Source of the DNA: CAWDVH01 sp963805705
GTDB lineage: Bacteria > Actinomycetota > Actinomycetes > Streptosporangiales > Streptosporangiaceae
Assembly (NCBI GenBank): GCA_963805705.1
Contig: CAWDVH010000001.1
Location: forward strand, 1,798,001-1,862,000
Direction: 5' to 3'
DNA: 64,000 nt
Below the pieces are notes generated by a model. It was not told where the DNA came from, did no database searches, and saw nothing but the letters and a program-made list of their open reading frames with translations. Shown piece after piece: positions 25,714 to 34,119 of this stretch; position 1 is the first letter of the stretch; each line of letters begins with the position of its first letter. Position numbers and translations under genes: made by a program.

Positions 25714-26165
25714 GCGTCGACCCCGGCGCGACCGCCGCCACCGACCCGACCAGGGACCGCGCCGTCCTCGGCCGGGGCCTGGCGCTGAGGCTGGTCGAGG
25801 GCGGCGAGCCGGCGCTGGACCTGGCCTGGTCCGGGACCGGCCCGGCGATGGTCGAGGGCGCCGACAACCTGGCCCAGGACCTCGCCGTCGCGGTGCTCAC
25901 GCCGCTGGGCAGCGACCAGTTCGACACCGGCTTCGGTTTCGACGGCCTGCGGGTGCTGTCCCTGGCCCTCGGCCCGCAGCTGCGCGACCAGCTGCTGCGG
26001 GTGGCGGTCATCCGGACCCTGCTCGCCGACGCCAGGGTGGCGGACGTGGTCGACGTCGTCCTCGATCCGCTGGATGGCGAGCGCCGGCAGGTCATCCGGG
26101 CGACCGTGCGGACCGTGCTCGGCGTCGATGTGCCCATGACTCTCGGACAGGTGGACCAGGGATGA
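25710..26165 (+). CDS. Baseplate wedge protein, gp25/GPW family
   Basis: A 151-residue protein with the gp25/W layout: GADNLAQDLAVAVLTPLGS near the middle, then FGFDG, LRDQLLRVAVIRTLLADARVADVVDV-type helices, and a final strand pair. gp25 is the structural link between baseplate wedge and first sheath ring, and is one of the most conserved contractile-tail genes. GTG 25710 overlaps the hub stop (GTGA) and its own stop overlaps the next start (ATGA). Its place just before the J-like gene is canonical. Confidence 0.85.
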   Translation: MSVDPGATAATDPTRDRAVLGRGLALRLVEGGEPALDLAWSGTGPAMVEGADNLAQDLAVAVLTPLGSDQFDTGFGFDGLRVLSLALGPQLRDQLLRVAVIRTLLADARVADVVDVVLDPLDGERRQVIRATVRTVLGVDVPMTLGQVDQG

Positions 26166-27559
26166 GCGACACCACACCCGCGCCCGACCTCGACGCTCTC
26201 GCGCTCAGCACCGCGAGCGGCCTCGACTACGGCGTGACGGCGGCAGGTTTCGTGCCGAAGCCGGTGGCACGCCTGGTGAACGAGAAGATCGCGCTCGCCC
26301 GGGCGCTCTTCGGTACGGACGTCGACCTGACGTCGGGCAGCACGTTGCGGACGCTGCTGGAACTGGTCAGCGTCGAGGACTCGCGGATGTGGACCCACCT
26401 CGGGCTGGCCTTCGACGACTCGTCGGCCTCGACCGCCCGGGGTGAGGCGCTATCCCGGCTGGGCGCCGAGCTGGGCCTGCCGCGGCCGTTCCACCGGGCC
26501 ACCGGGTCGGTCACGCTCACGCTGACGGGCGCCCTGCCGGCCGGCACCGCCGGGCTGATGCTGCCCCGTGGCGGGCGGCTGCGCTCGCGCGGCGGGACGT
26601 CGGTGTTCCTCGCCGACGCCGTCCGCCTCGATGCGACCACGACGACCGCCACTGCAGCGGTGACCGCGTTCGACCCCGGGCCGGGCGGCGACCTGGACCC
26701 AGCCGCGCAGGTCTCCGGGGGCACCCCGGGCCTGATCGACGGCTTCGACCCCGCTGACCCCCGGATGTCGGTCGCGGCCGGACTGGTGGCCGTGGGCACG
26801 CTCACCATCACCCACGCGGCTCCGCTCACCGGCGGGAGCTCGACCTGGGCGGACGAGGCGTACCGCGACCTGCTGCTGGCCTACCCGCGCAACCTCTGGA
26901 CGCCGGACGCCATGCGGGTCGCCGTCTCCCTGGTGCCGGGCGTCCGCCAGGTCGTGGTCAAGGACCTCTACGGCGGGCTGGACGTGAACCAGTCGATCTA
27001 CGGCAACTTCTCCTTTGCGGAGCGGCTCTTCAGCCAGCAGCGCAGCCTCGGCAACCCGTACTTCGTGACCATCCTGGTGGCCGCGGAGGATGGTGCGGTC
27101 TGGGACGGCCCTGGCCAGCTCGCCGACACGGTCCGGCAGGCGGTTGACACGGTCCGCCCGATCGGCATCGCGCCGTCGATCGAGCAGGCCATGGAGGTGG
27201 GCGTCGGCGTCCGGGTGCGGCTGAGCGTGGACGGGCTGCCGGTCACCGCGTCCTCGCCGACGGCGGCGGCCGACCTCGTCGGGCGGATCGCCGATCGCGT
27301 CCGCCGCTACGTCGGCCGGCTCCGCATCGGCGAGCCGGTCCGCTACAGCGAGGTGATGTGGGCGGTGATGAACGAGCCGGGCGTGACGGATGCCCGCGAG
27401 CTGCAGCTGCTGCGGTATCCGCCGCGGCTGACCGAGGACGTGCTGGGCGGCGCGCAGGCCTATGACATCCAGGCACTTGGTCTGGGCGAGGACGTCGTGA
27501 TCGGGCCGGCGGAGATTCCCGTGCTGGTCACGGACCCAGCCGACATGGTGGTGACCTGA
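26162..27559 (+). CDS. Baseplate wedge protein, J/gp6/gp47-like
   Basis: A 465-residue baseplate J-like protein. Landmarks are an N-terminal helix set (LVNEKIALARALFGTDVDLTSGSTLRTLLEL), a central strand-rich region with LPRGGRLRSRGGT, and a C-terminal domain. The latter has VPGVRQVVVKDLYGG-type and IGIAPSIEQAMEVGV-type strands and ends with RIGEPVRYSEVMWAVMNEPGV. These proteins form the ring of wedges whose opening triggers sheath contraction. The gene order hub, gp25, J matches contractile tails. One base separates it from the following gene. Confidence 0.85.
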   Translation: MSDTTPAPDLDALALSTASGLDYGVTAAGFVPKPVARLVNEKIALARALFGTDVDLTSGSTLRTLLELVSVEDSRMWTHLGLAFDDSSASTARGEALSRLGAELGLPRPFHRATGSVTLTLTGALPAGTAGLMLPRGGRLRSRGGTSVFLADAVRLDATTTTATAAVTAFDPGPGGDLDPAAQVSGGTPGLIDGFDPADPRMSVAAGLVAVGTLTITHAAPLTGGSSTWADEAYRDLLLAYPRNLWTPDAMRVAVSLVPGVRQVVVKDLYGGLDVNQSIYGNFSFAERLFSQQRSLGNPYFVTILVAAEDGAVWDGPGQLADTVRQAVDTVRPIGIAPSIEQAMEVGVGVRVRLSVDGLPVTASSPTAAADLVGRIADRVRRYVGRLRIGEPVRYSEVMWAVMNEPGVTDARELQLLRYPPRLTEDVLGGAQAYDIQALGLGEDVVIGPAEIPVLVTDPADMVVT

Positions 27560-27560
27560 C

Positions 27561-30047
27561 ATGCGGCGGGTGGAGAACCGGCCGGTCGAGGCGACCGGTC
27601 TGCAGGCGGCGCTAGACCTGCTGACCCCGCCGTTCGCGGCCGCCGCGGGCACGGAAGTGCTACCGCTGGTGAACGGCGTCGTGGACACCGTCCGGGCTCT
27701 GCGGGCACCCACGGTGCTGGCCCGGCTGAAGCAGCCGCTCGCCCGCCGGGCGGTCGTCGTCAACTGCACCCCGGACGGCGGCGGTGCCCAGCGGGCGGTG
27801 GTCTTCACCGCGTGGTCGGCCGCAGGCTCGCTGCTCCCGCTGTTCACTCCCCAGCTGCCGCCCGGCCAGGATGGCAGCGGGCCGGTCCGGCTGGCCGTGA
27901 CCGTCCGGACCGTGGACGGCGCGCAGGCCCACGACCCCGGGACGGCGTCGTCCGCGGCCACCGGGCCGGAGCTGGCCGCAGCGGATGCGGCGGACCTGGT
28001 CGAGGCGGTTGTCGTGGAGGGCCATCTCGCCCGGATGCTGCACCTGCTGACCGCGGAGAAGCAGCGGATAGCCGCGGCGGCGCGGGAGGTCTCGGCGTCC
28101 CGGCACGTCTCGCTCGCCCGGTCGGGTGCCCTGGACGCGATCGGCACGGACCACGGCGTCCCGCGGATGGCCGGTGAGGACGACGACGCCTACCGGAGCC
28201 GGCTGCTCGTCTTCACCTTGTGGCGGCTGCCGACGCCGGCCGGGTTCGAGCTGGCCCTGAACGGAGTTCCCGACGGCTCGGCCGGCGGTGGGCCGAACAC
28301 GGGGCTGCCGGCCACGGTCGGCATCGGCTCCCGGTTCCGCATCGTCGAGCAGGACGATCAGCTGGCCGTCTCCGTCCGGATGGTCGAGGTGGGCCCGGCT
28401 CCGGCGGCGCCCGGTCCCGGACCGTGGCGCCAGCGCTTCCTCGAGCTGGCCAGCGGGGACCTGCTGCTGGACCTCCAGACGCTGCCCTCGGCCCGGCTGC
28501 CTGACGCCACCCGAGAGCGGCTGACCGGCGTCCGGAAAGTGTTGATTGACAATCTTGATCGGGCCCAGCCGATCACCGAGCGCCGGTATCTGAGCATGCC
28601 CACGGCGACATCGCTGGCCCGCGCCGTGCTCATCCTGCAGGCGCTCACCGGTTCGGGTTCGATGACGCTGCTCTCCGCAATGACCAGGGACGTCGACGAG
28701 CGGCTGGACCTGGGCCTGGGTGTCACGGTGTCGCCGCTGGCGGCTCCCCGGGTGGACGCCGCCGTGACCGCGGCTCGCGCCGCCCAGCAGGCCGCCGCCG
28801 CGGACGGCGGACCGGGGCTGGCGGGCGCCGCTCCCGAGGTGGTCGGCGCGGTACTCGGTGCGGTCGTGCGCGACCGGTCCGACGACCCGTTCGCCCGGTG
28901 GCTGTTCACGGCCGCCGGCTTGGACGCGAGCCCGCTGGACGACGGCTCGCTCTATCTGACGACGCTGCCCAGCCAGGGCCTGGTGATCGAGGGGCCGGGC
29001 CGCCTGGACGTCGGCGCGACGGCCAAGTATGTCGCCCGGATGCGCGGTCTCGGCACCGGCCGCAACGTGCTGGTCGACGAGGCATGGGCCCGCGCCGCTC
29101 CTGGGCTCGCCGCAGCAGGCGGGGGCGCGGGTGGCGGGGCTGCTGCGGCGCCTGCCGCCTTGGATCCGGCCGCCCTGGACGTCCTGCTGGCGTCGATCGC
29201 CAGCGCCGCGCCCGCCGTCCCGGCGGCCCTGCAGCCGCTGGTCGCCGACGGCCTGATGCCCGCGACAGCGAGCGATTTCGCCGCCCGGGTGCGCGAGGCC
29301 TACGACGCCGACCTGCTGCTGGGCGTCGTGGTCGCGCCGGGCGGCGCCGGGCTGGCGGCGGACGACCCGGCGGCGGTCGCCGGCCGGGACGCCCTCGTCG
29401 CCGACGTGGCGGCGCTGAGCGCGGCCGGGTTCCAGTCCGTCCGGGTGCTGCCGCATCCCGACGGCAGCAGCGCGCTGCTGCTCGCCTCGGTATCGCTCCT
29501 GCCCGGCGGCTCCAGCGGGCCTGGCGAACCGGCGCCGGCGATGTACCGCTGGTACGTCGCGCCGTTTCCGCCGCCGTCCCCCGGCAGCAGTCTTCTCGAA
29601 CTGCTGGACGACCTCAGCCAGGACGACGACTGGTCGTTCCGGCTCGGCGGCCCGCGACTGCGCCGACCCAGCCGCTGGACCCCGGCGCCGCTGGCCGTGC
29701 GCCGCGGGATCGGCGGCCAGGCCGACCTCGTCGCGACCCGGCCCGGTATCGCGCTGGTGGTGTGCGTGGCCTACATGCGGCGCGGCTTGGCCGACCCGTA
29801 CGAGGTCCGGGTCGAGCTCCCGGACAGCACCGTCCTGGACCTCAATCAGTACGCGTACCTGATGAACCTGCTCGAGGAGCTGTGCCCGCTCGGGATCGAG
29901 ATCAACACCTTCGACATCCGACGCAACCACGTGTCACCGGACGGCGGTCCGCCGCAGTTCCTGTCCGGCGCGGTATCGCGCGGCTACACCCGGTACCGCC
30001 GACGACGGCCCGTGGGACCCGAGCGGTACTCGCCCCCGTCCGGCTGA
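27561..30047 (+). CDS. Large baseplate/distal protein (unknown, gpI/Afp12 position)
   Basis: An 828-residue protein following the J-like gene, the position of P2 gpI or Afp12. Residues 150-215 form a helical region ending in YRSRLLVFTLWRLPTPAGF, typical of wedge proteins. A Gly/Ala-rich linker occurs around 515-535. The C-terminal 150 residues contain ISRGxxxx-type strands and end VSRGYTRYRRRRPVGPERY. No enzymatic motif is visible. It could be an elaborated wedge protein or bear a target-binding extension. Start ATG 27561 is one base after the preceding stop, suggesting translational coupling. Confidence 0.65.
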   Translation: MRRVENRPVEATGLQAALDLLTPPFAAAAGTEVLPLVNGVVDTVRALRAPTVLARLKQPLARRAVVVNCTPDGGGAQRAVVFTAWSAAGSLLPLFTPQLPPGQDGSGPVRLAVTVRTVDGAQAHDPGTASSAATGPELAAADAADLVEAVVVEGHLARMLHLLTAEKQRIAAAAREVSASRHVSLARSGALDAIGTDHGVPRMAGEDDDAYRSRLLVFTLWRLPTPAGFELALNGVPDGSAGGGPNTGLPATVGIGSRFRIVEQDDQLAVSVRMVEVGPAPAAPGPGPWRQRFLELASGDLLLDLQTLPSARLPDATRERLTGVRKVLIDNLDRAQPITERRYLSMPTATSLARAVLILQALTGSGSMTLLSAMTRDVDERLDLGLGVTVSPLAAPRVDAAVTAARAAQQAAAADGGPGLAGAAPEVVGAVLGAVVRDRSDDPFARWLFTAAGLDASPLDDGSLYLTTLPSQGLVIEGPGRLDVGATAKYVARMRGLGTGRNVLVDEAWARAAPGLAAAGGGAGGGAAAAPAALDPAALDVLLASIASAAPAVPAALQPLVADGLMPATASDFAARVREAYDADLLLGVVVAPGGAGLAADDPAAVAGRDALVADVAALSAAGFQSVRVLPHPDGSSALLLASVSLLPGGSSGPGEPAPAMYRWYVAPFPPPSPGSSLLELLDDLSQDDDWSFRLGGPRLRRPSRWTPAPLAVRRGIGGQADLVATRPGIALVVCVAYMRRGLADPYEVRVELPDSTVLDLNQYAYLMNLLEELCPLGIEINTFDIRRNHVSPDGGPPQFLSGAVSRGYTRYRRRRPVGPERYSPPSG

Positions 30048-30097
30048 CACATCGCCCCGACAGCCCATCGTTCCGCCGCCGAGTCAGGAGACCCGCC

Positions 30098-31324
30098 ATG
30101 CCAGAGCCGATCTCGTTCGTCGAGAAGGACATCCTCGTTAACGGTGTCTCCACCCAGATGGTGGCGGGCACCCTGAAGGCGTCTGGCCTGCCCGAGCAGC
30201 GGATCGGTGAGATCCTGGGCTGGTGGATCGTCGGCGCCACCGGCAACAGCAGGCCAGCGCCCTTCGACTTCGCCACCGACGTCGAGCCCGAGGACCCTTC
30301 GGCGGACATCACCTATACGCGCCAGTTCACCCACACCGACTGGGTGGACGGCGAGGACCGGGTGCAGGCCTCGTCCACCCCGGAGGAGCTTGGCTTCAAC
30401 GCCCGGTTCCACGCCATCGAGAACGAGTTCGACGCGATCCGGGCCCAGTTCCTCACCCTGGCCGGCGGCGTCAGGGAATTGCGCGCCGACCTGTTCGGCG
30501 TCGTTCACGAGCTGGAGAGCAAGATCACCGCGCTGCAGGACGACCTGTACGACCTGCGTACCCAGATCGGCAGCCAGACCTCCGCCCCGACCGGGCCACG
30601 CTCGCCGAGCGGCCTCGGCAACCTGGGCGTGCTGGGCACGGTGAAGCTCGGCGACAAGAGCGCGTACATCACCCAGACCGGAGACTCGTTCCAGCTGATC
30701 GAGTTCGCTGGGTCGACCCTCGGCCAGACCGAGACCCTGCCGTCAGGATTGCTCAGCCCAGGAGTGATCTTCGACCCGGCGCACGCTCGGCCGCAGGACG
30801 TGGTGGACATCGTCTCCGGGCTCGACGATCTCGTCGCCTCCCCGTCCATCAAGGAGGTCGTGGACCGGCCCGGGGCCACCGTGGCGGACCTGCGCTCGGC
30901 GGTCGGCGGCGCAATCCTGCCCTCCGGCGTCACCGCCGCCTCGGTGCTGGCCGCGCTGCCCGCGGACCAGCCGCTGAGCGGCGATGCCGGGACGGTGTCG
31001 ATGCTGACCCAGCAGCTCGTCGCGCAGCTTCCGCAGGCGACGGCGGACGCCGTGCTCGGCCAGGTGGTCAGCGATAGCAGCGCGCTCGCCGGCCCGGCGG
31101 CCAGCCTCGGGACGGCGTCGGCCGAGGTGGTCGGACTCAATCCCGGCATTGTCGGCGCGCTGACCGCGGCGGGCGTCGACACCACGGTCGGCGGCCTGGC
31201 CAAGCTCTCCACTAGCAATCTCAGCCAGGCGCTCTCCGGGACCGGGGTCAGCGTCAGCAACGACGCGCTGCGCGATGCCATCGCCCGCAGCCGGATCGTC
31301 GGCGCGATCGCGGCGCACCACTGA
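30098..31324 (+). CDS. Coiled-coil distal injection-system protein (possible fibre/attachment)
   Basis: A 408-residue protein, not recognised. Residues 105-150 form a clear coiled coil (FNARFHAIENEFDAIRAQF, then ELESKITALQDDLYDLRTQI), implying a trimeric or dimeric stalk. The C-terminal third has repeated helix-hairpin-helix-like units (LNPGIVGALTAAGVDT, then VGGLAKLS). Order in the operon suggests a fibre or fibre-attachment protein, though typical fibre beta-repeats are lacking. Start ATG 30098 follows GTCAGGAGACCCGCC. The next gene starts 2 bases after its stop. Confidence 0.6.
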   Translation: MPEPISFVEKDILVNGVSTQMVAGTLKASGLPEQRIGEILGWWIVGATGNSRPAPFDFATDVEPEDPSADITYTRQFTHTDWVDGEDRVQASSTPEELGFNARFHAIENEFDAIRAQFLTLAGGVRELRADLFGVVHELESKITALQDDLYDLRTQIGSQTSAPTGPRSPSGLGNLGVLGTVKLGDKSAYITQTGDSFQLIEFAGSTLGQTETLPSGLLSPGVIFDPAHARPQDVVDIVSGLDDLVASPSIKEVVDRPGATVADLRSAVGGAILPSGVTAASVLAALPADQPLSGDAGTVSMLTQQLVAQLPQATADAVLGQVVSDSSALAGPAASLGTASAEVVGLNPGIVGALTAAGVDTTVGGLAKLSTSNLSQALSGTGVSVSNDALRDAIARSRIVGAIAAHH

Positions 31325-31326
31325 GC

Positions 31327-31677
31327 ATGGCCGCGAAAACCGTTGCCCGCGAGGGCGATGTGACCGCCACGGCCGGGACGCTGCCCTACACCGGGGCGAG
31401 CAGCGGCACGTGGACGGCGGGCGCCGTCACCGCCACGACCGCCCCCCTGGCGGCGAGCGACGGCAAGAAGGTGATCGTGCAGGCGGAGTGCACCTTCACG
31501 TTCAGCGGCACGAACGGCACGTCGGCCGTCGCCGGTACCTCGAAGGTCACGCTCGCCCCCGGCTCACGACTGCTCACGATCGACGGCAGCATGCCTTTGG
31601 CGGACGGTGACTCGCAGCAGGACTCGTACGGCAACACGCTGGCGGCGGCCTCGGCCGCGACGCTGAGCACGGACTGA
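31327..31677 (+). CDS. Small beta-rich protein, possible PAAR-like spike tip
   Basis: A 116-residue Gly/Ala/Thr-rich beta protein at the end of the operon. It begins KTVAREGDVTATAG and later has SKVTLAPGSRLLTIDGSMPLA followed by DGDSQ. These paired 'gD' and 'V.i.G.' strands recall PAAR-type cone proteins that sharpen VgrG spikes. The classical metal-binding His/Cys set is not evident, so the call is tentative. ATG 31327 follows the previous stop by 2 bases. Confidence 0.45.
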   Translation: MAAKTVAREGDVTATAGTLPYTGASSGTWTAGAVTATTAPLAASDGKKVIVQAECTFTFSGTNGTSAVAGTSKVTLAPGSRLLTIDGSMPLADGDSQQDSYGNTLAAASAATLSTD

Positions 31678-31695
31678 TCGAGAGATGAGGACCGA

Positions 31696-31971
31696 GTGGC
31701 GGTAGGTGGACTAACGCAGGAGACTTCATGGGACGGGGATATCAGGTCGCTGGTGCTCCGGGCCTGGCTCGAACCCGGGACCAGGCCTCACCTCAGAGCC
31801 CGTGTCGTCGAGATTGGCCCCGGCCCTGGTGAACGTTCGATGGTCGTGACCGCATCGGTCGATGAAGCCTGCCGAGCCGTTCGCATCTGGCTGGAAGCGT
31901 TGCAGGCACAGGGCAACAGCGGAGACGGTGACGGCACGGTGACGCAGATTGGTGAAACTCGCCCACAGTAG
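31696..31971 (+). CDS. Small protein of unknown function
   Basis: A 91-residue acidic protein with a compact predicted beta-beta-alpha core (LVLRAWLEPGTRPHLRARV, then SVDEACRAVRIWLEAL) and a disordered tail. It begins at GTG 31696, after AGATGAGGACCG, and lies 18 bases after the injection-system operon, so it is probably still co-transcribed. Similar small proteins accompany regulators in actinomycetes, but I cannot name the family. It precedes the BTAD regulator by 148 bases. Confidence 0.6.
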   Translation: MAVGGLTQETSWDGDIRSLVLRAWLEPGTRPHLRARVVEIGPGPGERSMVVTASVDEACRAVRIWLEALQAQGNSGDGDGTVTQIGETRPQ

Positions 31972-31993
31972 CGGCTTGACTTGCCCTTGACCT

Positions 31994-32009
31994 AGAGAAG
32001 ACTTTCTCT
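31994..32009. promoter_or_regulatory. Short inverted repeat before the BTAD regulator
   Basis: AGAGAA-GACT-TTCTCT, flanked by TTGACC on the left and GGTC on the right, lies in the gap between the small gene and the regulator. It could be an operator or weak hairpin; no T-run follows. Confidence 0.25.
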
Positions 32010-32119
32010 TGAAGGTCGGCTGGATCAGGGCGGGACGGCCGGCCGCGGACATCGTTACGACTGGGAAGGCCCAGGAGGCGGGACACCGTAACACCCGGCT
32101 TGGCTGGTCAGGGGGGGAC

Positions 32120-32905
32120 ATGACTCCGAGTACGCCGCTGCGTCTCACGCTGATCGGGAACTTCGCGCTCTGGCGGGGCAGCCAGGAACTGGCGATTGCC
32201 CCGGGCGGCCAGCGCCTGATCGCGCTGCTCGCCCTCAAGGATCGTCCGGTCGGGCGTCAGCACGTGGCCGGAACCCTCTGGCCGGACTACCGGGCAGAAC
32301 GCTCACTCGCCGACCTGCGCACCATGCTGTGGCGTGTCAACCAGTCCGCCGGCCATGTGATCGCCGCCACCCAGACCTTCCTGAGACTCGATGCCGACAT
32401 CAAGGTAGACGTACGCAACCTGGTCGCGTTCGCGAGCAGGCTCAACGAAGCGGAGGTCCGGTCCCAGGCCGTTGACGTTAACTCGATGGTTCTGGCCAGC
32501 CTGGTCGGGGATCTATTGCCTGACTGGTATGACGACTGGCTGCAAGACGAACGGGAAGAACTGCGCCAGATCCGGCTGCACACCCTGGAGAGCCTCGCTC
32601 GGGTCCTGAGCAAATCCGGCCGTCACGCAGATGCTGTCCAGGCCGCACTGGCGGCGATTCGGCTGGAACCGTTGCGGGAGAGCGCCCATCGTACCCTCAT
32701 CAAGATTCACCTGGCTGAAGGCAACAGATCTGAGGCTTATCGCCAATTCCAGCGATGCATGCAATTACTGCGGGAAGAGCTTGGCGTCGAGCCGTCCGAC
32801 TCGATGCGCCTTTTGGTTGAGCCGGGATACCGACCCGATGAGGTTCCCAGATTCCCTGCGCGTGCGGTAGCGCCGCGCCGCGGAGTCCGGCTGATAACGC
32901 CCTAG
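32120..32905 (+). CDS. BTAD-domain transcriptional regulator (SARP/AfsR-like)
   Basis: A 261-residue regulator with an N-terminal winged-helix DNA-binding domain (LRLTLIGNFALWRGSQELAI; LIALLALKDRPVGRQHVAGTLWPD) and a helical BTAD domain. The BTAD part includes ALAAIRLEPLRESAHRTLIK and YRQFQRCMQLLREELGVEPS. This is the SARP plan, activators that bind direct repeats near -35. ATG 32120 after the G-run is chosen; an upstream in-frame extension from 32009 is unlikely coding. It directly follows the injection-system operon and is its most plausible local regulator. That role is inferred from position. Confidence 0.88.
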   Translation: MTPSTPLRLTLIGNFALWRGSQELAIAPGGQRLIALLALKDRPVGRQHVAGTLWPDYRAERSLADLRTMLWRVNQSAGHVIAATQTFLRLDADIKVDVRNLVAFASRLNEAEVRSQAVDVNSMVLASLVGDLLPDWYDDWLQDEREELRQIRLHTLESLARVLSKSGRHADAVQAALAAIRLEPLRESAHRTLIKIHLAEGNRSEAYRQFQRCMQLLREELGVEPSDSMRLLVEPGYRPDEVPRFPARAVAPRRGVRLITP

Positions 32906-33158
32906 CCGCCCTGACCTGCAGCGAAACCAAGCAGAGCCGATCGTGCCGGACTGGAGCAAGACCTTCACATCATCTGCACACAGTCTGCATCGCGCTTGCA
33001 CACGCGCGAGTTGCCGTACTCGGAGGCAGGGGGCTAAAGCCCTCAGGGGATATCAATGGCATGGCTTCGGCAGCTGTGTGCCGTGCGTTCCTTCGGTAAC
33101 TTCCGCTGCTGCCAACCGATCCGAGAGGTCGCCATGATTAGGAACAGGGGGTGATGAC
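32906..33158. other. Intergenic stretch
   Basis: No gene is seen. It probably holds the promoter of the acidic protein and amidase pair. Confidence 0.35.
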
Positions 33159-33329
33159 GTGGTGGATCGCGATGAGCCGGACGTCAGCCTGAACGAGGAT
33201 CACGGACTCGACGAAGACCCGGAACGCGACGAGGCCCTCGATCCCGATGAGGAGGTCTTCGACGTTGAGTTCGACCCGGAGATGGAGAAACACGACGTGC
33301 ACGAAGCCGATGGGGAGCTGATGGGATGA
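33159..33329 (+). CDS. Very acidic 56-aa protein
   Basis: A tiny ORF from GTG 33159 (or 33162), with GGAACAGGGGG upstream. About 40% of residues are Asp or Glu, for example DHGLDEDPERDEALDPDEEV, and there are no cysteines or hydrophobic core. Its stop overlaps the amidase start (ATGA), so the two are translationally coupled. It may be intrinsically disordered and act as an inhibitor, chaperone or DNA-mimic partner of the basic amidase; this is inference. Confidence 0.6.
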   Translation: MVDRDEPDVSLNEDHGLDEDPERDEALDPDEEVFDVEFDPEMEKHDVHEADGELMG

Positions 33330-33910
33330 CGACACCGAGGAGCGTACGCAGCGTGCCCGGAATGGGGGGCAAGGTTTTCGACTTCCGCAGAACCGGTCTT
33401 TGCCCCCCGAGCGGAGGAAAGATCGATCCGCTGATCATGGTTCACCACATCCCCGTCGTCGCCCGAATGCCGGGAACCGCCGACTTCGAGAAGCTGGGTG
33501 ACATCCTGCGCGGCAAGGGGCTCGCCATCCAGGCGTCGACGGACAAGGAAGGAAATGTAGCCCGCTTCACCAACTTCAACGACCTGTGCTTTGGGCAGCG
33601 GGGTGCGAACTCCCTGGCCTGCGGAGTCGAGCACATGCACCTGACGGTGGACGAGGAGTTCACCGAGAAGCAGATGCGCGCGGCCGCCTGGTGCGCACAT
33701 TGGGTCTGGAAGCGGTTCGGCATCCCGCCGCGTCGGGCGATCCTGCTGCCCGGCGACGGGTTCGTCCGCGTCCAGCGCCGTGGCCACACCTCACATGAGA
33801 ATGTGTCGAACATGGCCGGATTCCACGACCGCTCCGATCCCGGGCCGAACTTCAGCTTCGGGCACCTCTACGAACTCACAAAGTTCTTCGAGGAGCACGG
33901 CCGCTTCTGA
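33326..33910 (+). CDS. N-acetylmuramoyl-L-alanine amidase-like (Amidase_2/endolysin-like)
   Basis: A 194-residue protein resembling zinc amidases that cut the glycan-peptide bond of peptidoglycan. Visible features are MVHHIPVV near residue 40, SLACGVEHMHLT in the middle, the helix TEKQMRAAAWCAHWVWKRF, and the ending HDRSDPGPNFSFGHLYEL. The last resembles the D-P-G-P/F-x-W region of Amidase_2 enzymes. No signal peptide is seen, as in phage endolysins. It overlaps the acidic small gene and lies about 1.6 kb after the injection-system operon. It could aid particle release or wall penetration. Confidence 0.7.
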   Translation: MTTPRSVRSVPGMGGKVFDFRRTGLCPPSGGKIDPLIMVHHIPVVARMPGTADFEKLGDILRGKGLAIQASTDKEGNVARFTNFNDLCFGQRGANSLACGVEHMHLTVDEEFTEKQMRAAAWCAHWVWKRFGIPPRRAILLPGDGFVRVQRRGHTSHENVSNMAGFHDRSDPGPNFSFGHLYELTKFFEEHGRF

Positions 33911-34119
33911 CCAGGGCGGATTCCCGCGCGGTGCCCGCCACGTAGTGGACGGCAATACCGGATGTCGCGCGTGCGGAAGCGCTACCCAGGATGGCTTTCG
34001 GCCGAGCCGAACCGGTGATGACTCCAGCCAGACGGCGTCGCTCCGGTACTCCTAGTCGTGGTGCCAAGTCGTGGTGCCAAGTCATGGCCGCCGATGTCAT
34101 GTCGGCCGGGCCGGTGGGG

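Larger units (their letters stand above)
15380..31677 (+). other. Contractile injection system (phage-tail-like) gene cluster
   Basis: Fourteen consecutive plus-strand genes lie mostly with ATGA/GTGA overlaps or gaps under 60 bases. The order follows a contractile tail: sheath, tube, two large proteins in the tape-measure slot, Dit-like, hub-spike, gp25, J-like wedge, distal proteins and tip. No head, packaging, lysis-holin or integration genes occur, so this is a tail-only particle rather than a prophage. I did not find the AAA+ ATPase or LysM protein usual in Afp/PVC-like systems. All fourteen frames are intact, in contrast to several broken genes elsewhere in the window. Confidence 0.88.

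Noticed and set aside
15380..31677. Complete prophage
   Set aside because: Only tail genes are present; no capsid, portal, terminase, replication or integrase genes were found.
32009..32119. Longer start for the BTAD regulator
   Set aside because: The 37-residue extension is not part of the family fold, and ATG 32120 directly begins the conserved LRLTLIGNF region.
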